A DNA stretch of 37,387 bases from Nitrospinota bacterium (GTDB lineage: Bacteria > UBA8248), in the NCBI GenBank assembly GCA_026706735.1, contig JAPOYD010000025.1:16131-53517 (forward strand). Direction: 5' to 3'. The notes under the pieces were generated by a model that saw only the letters and a program-made list of their open reading frames with translations, had not been told where the DNA came from and did not search any database. Of this stretch, positions 34,877 through 37,387 are shown piece after piece. Made by a program: the position numbers and the translations under genes. Position 1 is the first letter of the stretch; the number at the start of each line of letters is the position of its first letter.

Positions 34877-35554
34877 ATGGCGAAGCCCGATATGGCGCCC
34901 GGGAAAATCCGGGTTGCGCCCTCTTTGCTGTCATGTTCTTTCGAGAGGATGGGCGAGGAGATAGCGGCGGTGAGCGAAGCCGGGGCGGACTGGCTGCATT
35001 TCGACGTGATGGACGGTCATTTCGTGCCGAACATTTCCGTGGGGCCATTGGGCGTCGAGGCGGCCAGAAGAGCCGCGCCCGATATGGTGCTCGACGTGCA
35101 CCTGATGATTGCGGATCCGGATCGCTACATCGAAGCGTTTGCGGATGCGGGCGCGGACATCCTGACGGTTCACGTGGAGGCGCCGAGGCACATCCACCGC
35201 ACCCTGCAGCGCATTCGCGGGCGCGGTGTGGGCGTGGGGTTGACGCTGAATCCCGGAACGCCGCTCTCATTGATAGAGGGTCTGCTCCCGGAGGTGGATA
35301 TGGTCCTCGTCATGAGCGTGAATCCGGGTTTTGGCGGCCAGAAATTCATCCCGGCTTCCCTGGAGCGGATTCGCCGCCTGAGAGAGATGATCGAGAGTGG
35401 AGGACTGTCGGTTCTGATTGAGGTCGACGGCGGCGTCACGCCGGAGAATGCGGCGGAAATCCGCGCGGCGGGCGCGGAGGCGCTGGTGGCTGGTTCCGCC
35501 GTATTCGGAGCGAAAGACTACGCGGAGGCCATTCGCGGCATCAGAGGCGGGTGA
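34877..35554 (+). CDS. rpe: ribulose-phosphate 3-epimerase
   Basis: TIM-barrel enzyme interconverting ribulose-5-phosphate and xylulose-5-phosphate. 225 residues. VAPSLLSCSF, the metal site HFDVMDGHFVPNISVGP, LDVHLMI, VLVMSVNPGFGGQKFIP and IEVDGGVTPENA are all present. ATG 34877 has AGGGAAGGA upstream and lies 13 bases after the PASTA gene stop. A G/C hairpin (35611-35631) follows the gene, but without a T-run. Confidence 0.97.
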   Translation: MAKPDMAPGKIRVAPSLLSCSFERMGEEIAAVSEAGADWLHFDVMDGHFVPNISVGPLGVEAARRAAPDMVLDVHLMIADPDRYIEAFADAGADILTVHVEAPRHIHRTLQRIRGRGVGVGLTLNPGTPLSLIEGLLPEVDMVLVMSVNPGFGGQKFIPASLERIRRLREMIESGGLSVLIEVDGGVTPENAAEIRAAGAEALVAGSAVFGAKDYAEAIRGIRGG

Positions 35555-35610
35555 AGAACGCTGATTCCGTGATTCGGTGTATTTAGAAGACTGATGAGAG
35601 AAGAGACGAC

Positions 35611-35631
35611 ACTCCCTCCTTGCGGGGGAGT
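35611..35631. repeat. small hairpin repeat after rpe
   Basis: ACTCCC (35611-35616) and GGGAGT (35626-35631) with a 9-base loop. It looks like one more member of the palindromic repeat cluster, and may also act as a transcript-end structure for rpe. Confidence 0.4.
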
Positions 35632-35659
35632 CATCTTGAATGCCTGGTTTTTCTGTTCT

Positions 35660-35687
35660 GTAGGGACAGGTCGCGACCTGGCCCTAC
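35660..35687. repeat. palindromic repeat A, copy 1
   Basis: 28-base near-palindrome starting GTAGGGACAGGTCG and completed by its complement with one mismatch (G at 35681). The following CAAC is also shared with copy 2 at 36210. It is a TAGGGACAGGTCGCGACCTG-type intergenic element. Confidence 0.85.
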
Positions 35688-35741
35688 AACTTCGAAAGGC
35701 GCGGAACGGGCTCCTTCGATGCAAACGCTCCTTTCTCGGGG

Positions 35742-35753
35742 TTGTTGAAAAAG
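35742..35753 (+). repeat. terminal inverted repeat D, left copy
   Basis: TTGTTGAAAAAG, exactly inverted at 36265-36276. The wider context (GGGTTGTTGAAAAAGCC) resembles ends of insertion sequences or miniature elements. The pair encloses repeats B and C and copy A2. Confidence 0.6.
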
Positions 35754-35787
35754 CCGCCCCGATCGTTCTTCCCCTGCCTTGAAAACC

Positions 35788-35817
35788 AACCCCCCCTACC
35801 CCCCCTTGACAGGGGGG
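35788..35817 (+). repeat. inverted repeat C, left copy
   Basis: Two C7 tracts separated by TA, then TTGACAGGGGGG: the last C tract and the G6 tract form a CCCCCC-TTGACA-GGGGGG hairpin. The same unit recurs inverted at 35925-35955. Confidence 0.75.
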
Positions 35818-35924
35818 TATAAAAAGGCGACGCCGCCCCGACGGGTACAGGGGCTTTGCTTTTGCCCGTTTGCCGGGAGGACTTTTGTTCGTCTGCCGGG
35901 TAGAGGGGGTTTTGCTTTTTCTTG

Positions 35925-35955
35925 CCCCCCTGACAAGGGGGGGGTAGGGGGGGTT
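35925..35955 (-). repeat. inverted repeat C, right copy
   Basis: CCCCCC-TGACAA-GGGGGGGG, then TA and G7: the reverse complement of the unit at 35788-35817 apart from one extra G and a T/A change in the hairpin loop. The two copies are about 110 bases apart and enclose G/T-rich sequence with no gene. Confidence 0.75.
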
Positions 35956-36015
35956 GCCTTTATGGGGATTCTCCCTCTCAAAAGGGGAGTGGTTCCCACC
36001 TTCGAGTTTCTTCAC

Positions 36016-36043
36016 CGTCATTCCGGCGAAGGCCGGAATCCAG
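36016..36043 (+). repeat. palindromic repeat B, left copy (REP-like)
   Basis: CGTCATTCCGGC-GAAG-GCCGGAATCCAG: a strong hairpin with ATTCCGGC/GCCGGAAT arms. It belongs to a sequence type common between genes in many bacteria. Inverted partner at 36133-36160. Confidence 0.85.
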
Positions 36044-36132
36044 AGCCGATGAGGATCAAGATGCTCCGGCCTTTCATGTTCTCACCGCTCGTGTGGGAAA
36101 AGGCGAAGAGCAAAGAAGAAAAGACAAAGTCC

Positions 36133-36160
36133 CTAGATTCCGGCATGCGCCGGAATGACG
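36133..36160 (-). repeat. palindromic repeat B, right copy (REP-like)
   Basis: CTAGATTCCGGC-ATGC-GCCGGAATGACG, in opposite orientation to the left copy. The asymmetric ends (CGTC outside, CAG/CTAG inside) show the two are a head-to-head pair around 89 bases of unique sequence, as in paired REP (BIME-like) elements. Confidence 0.85.
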
Positions 36161-36209
36161 AACGAAAAACAAATTCGTCGTGGGTCCCGAGAAGAGCGCG
36201 CCGTTTACC

Positions 36210-36237
36210 GTAGGGACAGGTCGCGACCTGTCCCTAC
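36210..36237. repeat. palindromic repeat A, copy 2 (perfect palindrome)
   Basis: A perfect 28-base palindrome with half-site GTAGGGACAGGTCG, centre TCGCGA, followed by AAC as in copy 1. It forms a 14-pair stem without a loop if extruded, or a dyad protein-binding site. Confidence 0.9.
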
Positions 36238-36264
36238 AACAAACGCAAATCCTCCTGCATTGGA

Positions 36265-36276
36265 CTTTTTCAACAA
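36265..36276 (-). repeat. terminal inverted repeat D, right copy
   Basis: CTTTTTCAACAA, the exact reverse complement of 35742-35753. It lies 28 bases before the 3' end of the hydrolase gene. A third, partial copy (TGTTGAAAAA) is at 37296-37305 beyond that gene. Confidence 0.6.
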
Positions 36277-36304
36277 TTCCTTGAGAGGGGATTTCAGAGG
36301 TTCA

Positions 36305-37177
36305 TCAAACCGTCCGGGATGCGCTCCGCTCGCCTGTAGCGGCGATCTTCCTCTTAAGAAACGCGCGCGTGACGCGGATGAAGGCGTCCGGTTCGTCCAT
36401 GAAGACGTGGTGGTGCGCGCCCGGGATGACGGCGGTCTCCACCTGGGAAACCTTCTCGCGCACCCATTCGAGGGAATCTGACTTGAGGCGGTCCGATAGT
36501 TCTCCCGCCACGAGCAGGGCGGGGGTTTCGACGCGAAGCCAGCCCGCGCGCTGATCCGTCTCGGGACGGGTGGCGTGGAATCGCCTGTCCGCCTTGACCG
36601 TCCACCCGCCGTCGCCGTTTTGCCTCACAGCGTGGCGCGCGATGTGGGCGATTGTATCGGGATTCACCTTGTCCGATGCGGGCAGGAGCCTGAATTTCTC
36701 CACGAAGAGCTCCCGCGACGCCCAGGGCCTGGCGGGCCGGTTCCCGAAGGCGCGCACCTCGGCGAGAATCGCGTCCGTCGTCCGGAGCGGGGAATCCACG
36801 ACGATGAGGCCCTCGATATCGGGCGGCTCAAGCGCGAAGAGGTTCAGCGCGATGACGCCGCCCATCGAGTGGGCCAGCATCCAGGGTTTCCGCCCGCTCT
36901 GCGCCTTCGCCCATTCCACCCAGGCGGCCACGTCGCGCAGCAGGTCCTCGAAGATGTATTCATCCTGCCATCCGGTATCCCCGTGGCCGCGGTGATCCGT
37001 CGCCACGGGCCGGAGCATGTCTTTGTAACCGGGGGCGATGTGATCCCACCAGCGCGCGTGGGCAGCCGCGCCGTGCAGCAAGAGGATGATTGGTTTGTCC
37101 TCCCCCTCGCTCCCGTGGTCCAGGGCGTGAAGCCGCACGCCGCCTCTTTCGATGAAAACGCTCTTCGGTTCCGACAT
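36305..37177 (-). CDS. alpha/beta hydrolase
   Basis: 290 residues from ATG 37177 (GGAG upstream on the minus strand); the frame extends to 37252, but the family begins here. It has the alpha/beta hydrolase order: oxyanion motif LLLHGAAAHARWW (33-45), DHRGHGDTGW (61-70), nucleophile Ser104 in AHSMGG, a cap region (about 135-210), LLVAGELSDRL with the likely acid, and the catalytic His in GAHHHVFMDEPDAF (His255-257). No signal peptide, so it is cytoplasmic. It could be an esterase, lactonase or C-C hydrolase; the sequence does not decide. It is bracketed by repeat elements on both sides. Confidence 0.9.
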   Translation of the reverse strand: MSEPKSVFIERGGVRLHALDHGSEGEDKPIILLLHGAAAHARWWDHIAPGYKDMLRPVATDHRGHGDTGWQDEYIFEDLLRDVAAWVEWAKAQSGRKPWMLAHSMGGVIALNLFALEPPDIEGLIVVDSPLRTTDAILAEVRAFGNRPARPWASRELFVEKFRLLPASDKVNPDTIAHIARHAVRQNGDGGWTVKADRRFHATRPETDQRAGWLRVETPALLVAGELSDRLKSDSLEWVREKVSQVETAVIPGAHHHVFMDEPDAFIRVTRAFLKRKIAATGERSASRTV

Positions 37178-37315
37178 TCGTATTGACTCCAGGTTCGATG
37201 AGGCCGCCAAAGAATTTCGGGGGAGAATCCACCATCGGCGCGGGAATGGCAAGCCCGCCCGCTCTTTCGGGGGTCAATTCCGAGCGAGGGGATGCTGTTG
37301 AAAAAACCCTCTCCG

Positions 37316-37352
37316 CCTCATCCTGAGTAGCGGCGAAGCCGCGTATCGAAGG
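37316..37352. repeat. intergenic palindromic repeat at the window end
   Basis: Begins CCTCATCCTGAGTA, has a central GCGGC-GAA-GCCGC hairpin and ends TATCGAAGG. This is the general form of dispersed intergenic repeats found in several proteobacteria. It follows a partial copy of repeat D (37296-37305). The last 200 bases of the window hold no gene. Confidence 0.55.
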
Positions 37353-37387
37353 TCAATCGCGACCAATGCGGGAGCGATTGCCGGCCA

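Noticed and set aside
35594..36213. Open frames of 62 to 167 codons in the rpe-hydrolase spacer
   Set aside because: They consist of translated palindromic repeats (Pro/Gly runs), have no ribosome-binding sites and appear equally on both strands.
36016..36237. Possible CRISPR array in the repeat cluster
   Set aside because: The repeats belong to different families, occur twice each in inverted orientation and lack regular spacing; no cas genes are present.

Overview
The window is about 37 kb of GC-rich (roughly 60-65%) chromosomal DNA from a Gram-negative-type bacterium: there are a lipid-anchored lipoprotein, an ExbB/ExbD motor pair and a TRAP-type periplasmic binding protein. Housekeeping runs such as rplM-rpsI-argC-argJ-rpsB-tsf-pyrH-frr-uppS-cdsA-dxr, cinA-thpR-recA and def-fmt-rsmB-PASTA-rpe recall deltaproteobacteria-like or related uncultured lineages (Tectomicrobia/NC10-type). 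That placement is an inference from gene order, not a phylogeny. No rRNA, tRNA, CRISPR array, integrase or transposase was seen.

Layout. 1-3.6 kb: guaA, whose stop codon is displaced by an abrupt AT-rich segment carrying a predicted polysaccharide-lyase-like lipoprotein (minus strand); then a His/Met-rich secreted protein and a DUF2306-type membrane protein. 3.7-9.8 kb: dnaE, lipB, exbB, exbD and a histidine phosphatase, tightly packed. 9.9-12.6 kb, accessory: an orphan VapB-type antitoxin, an orphan TRAP binding protein, and a nucleotide-sugar dehydrogenase whose Shine-Dalgarno sequence lies inside a hairpin. 12.7-25.4 kb: a long plus-strand run of translation, arginine, envelope-lipid and recombination genes (rplM to recA). 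25.4-30.7 kb, minus strand: the broken tail of a peptide-type ABC permease, a full pyruvate carboxylase, and an ERG4/ERG24-type sterol reductase homologue with its own good promoter. 31.0-35.6 kb: def-fmt-rsmB-PASTA-rpe. 35.6-36.3 kb: a gene-free stretch packed with four paired palindromic repeat families plus a single extra hairpin. 36.3-37.2 kb: an alpha/beta hydrolase, followed by more repeat sequence at the window edge.

How the parts fit. The core genes serve GMP synthesis, DNA replication, lipoylation, ribosome assembly and recycling, UMP and arginine synthesis, isoprenoid and phospholipid synthesis, RecA repair, and N-terminal formyl-Met handling. Translational coupling is heavy: several neighbours overlap by a few bases and start with GTG or TTG. 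The accessory islets (guaA 3' end, vapB/dctP, pyc with permease debris, sterol reductase, repeat cluster) sit at the borders of the conserved operons and look like sites of insertion and decay. I found no convincing new multi-gene system. The strongest leads are the bacterial sterol reductase homologue, the nested repeat cluster, the guaA junction, the truncated permease next to pyc, and the hairpin over the start of the sugar dehydrogenase.
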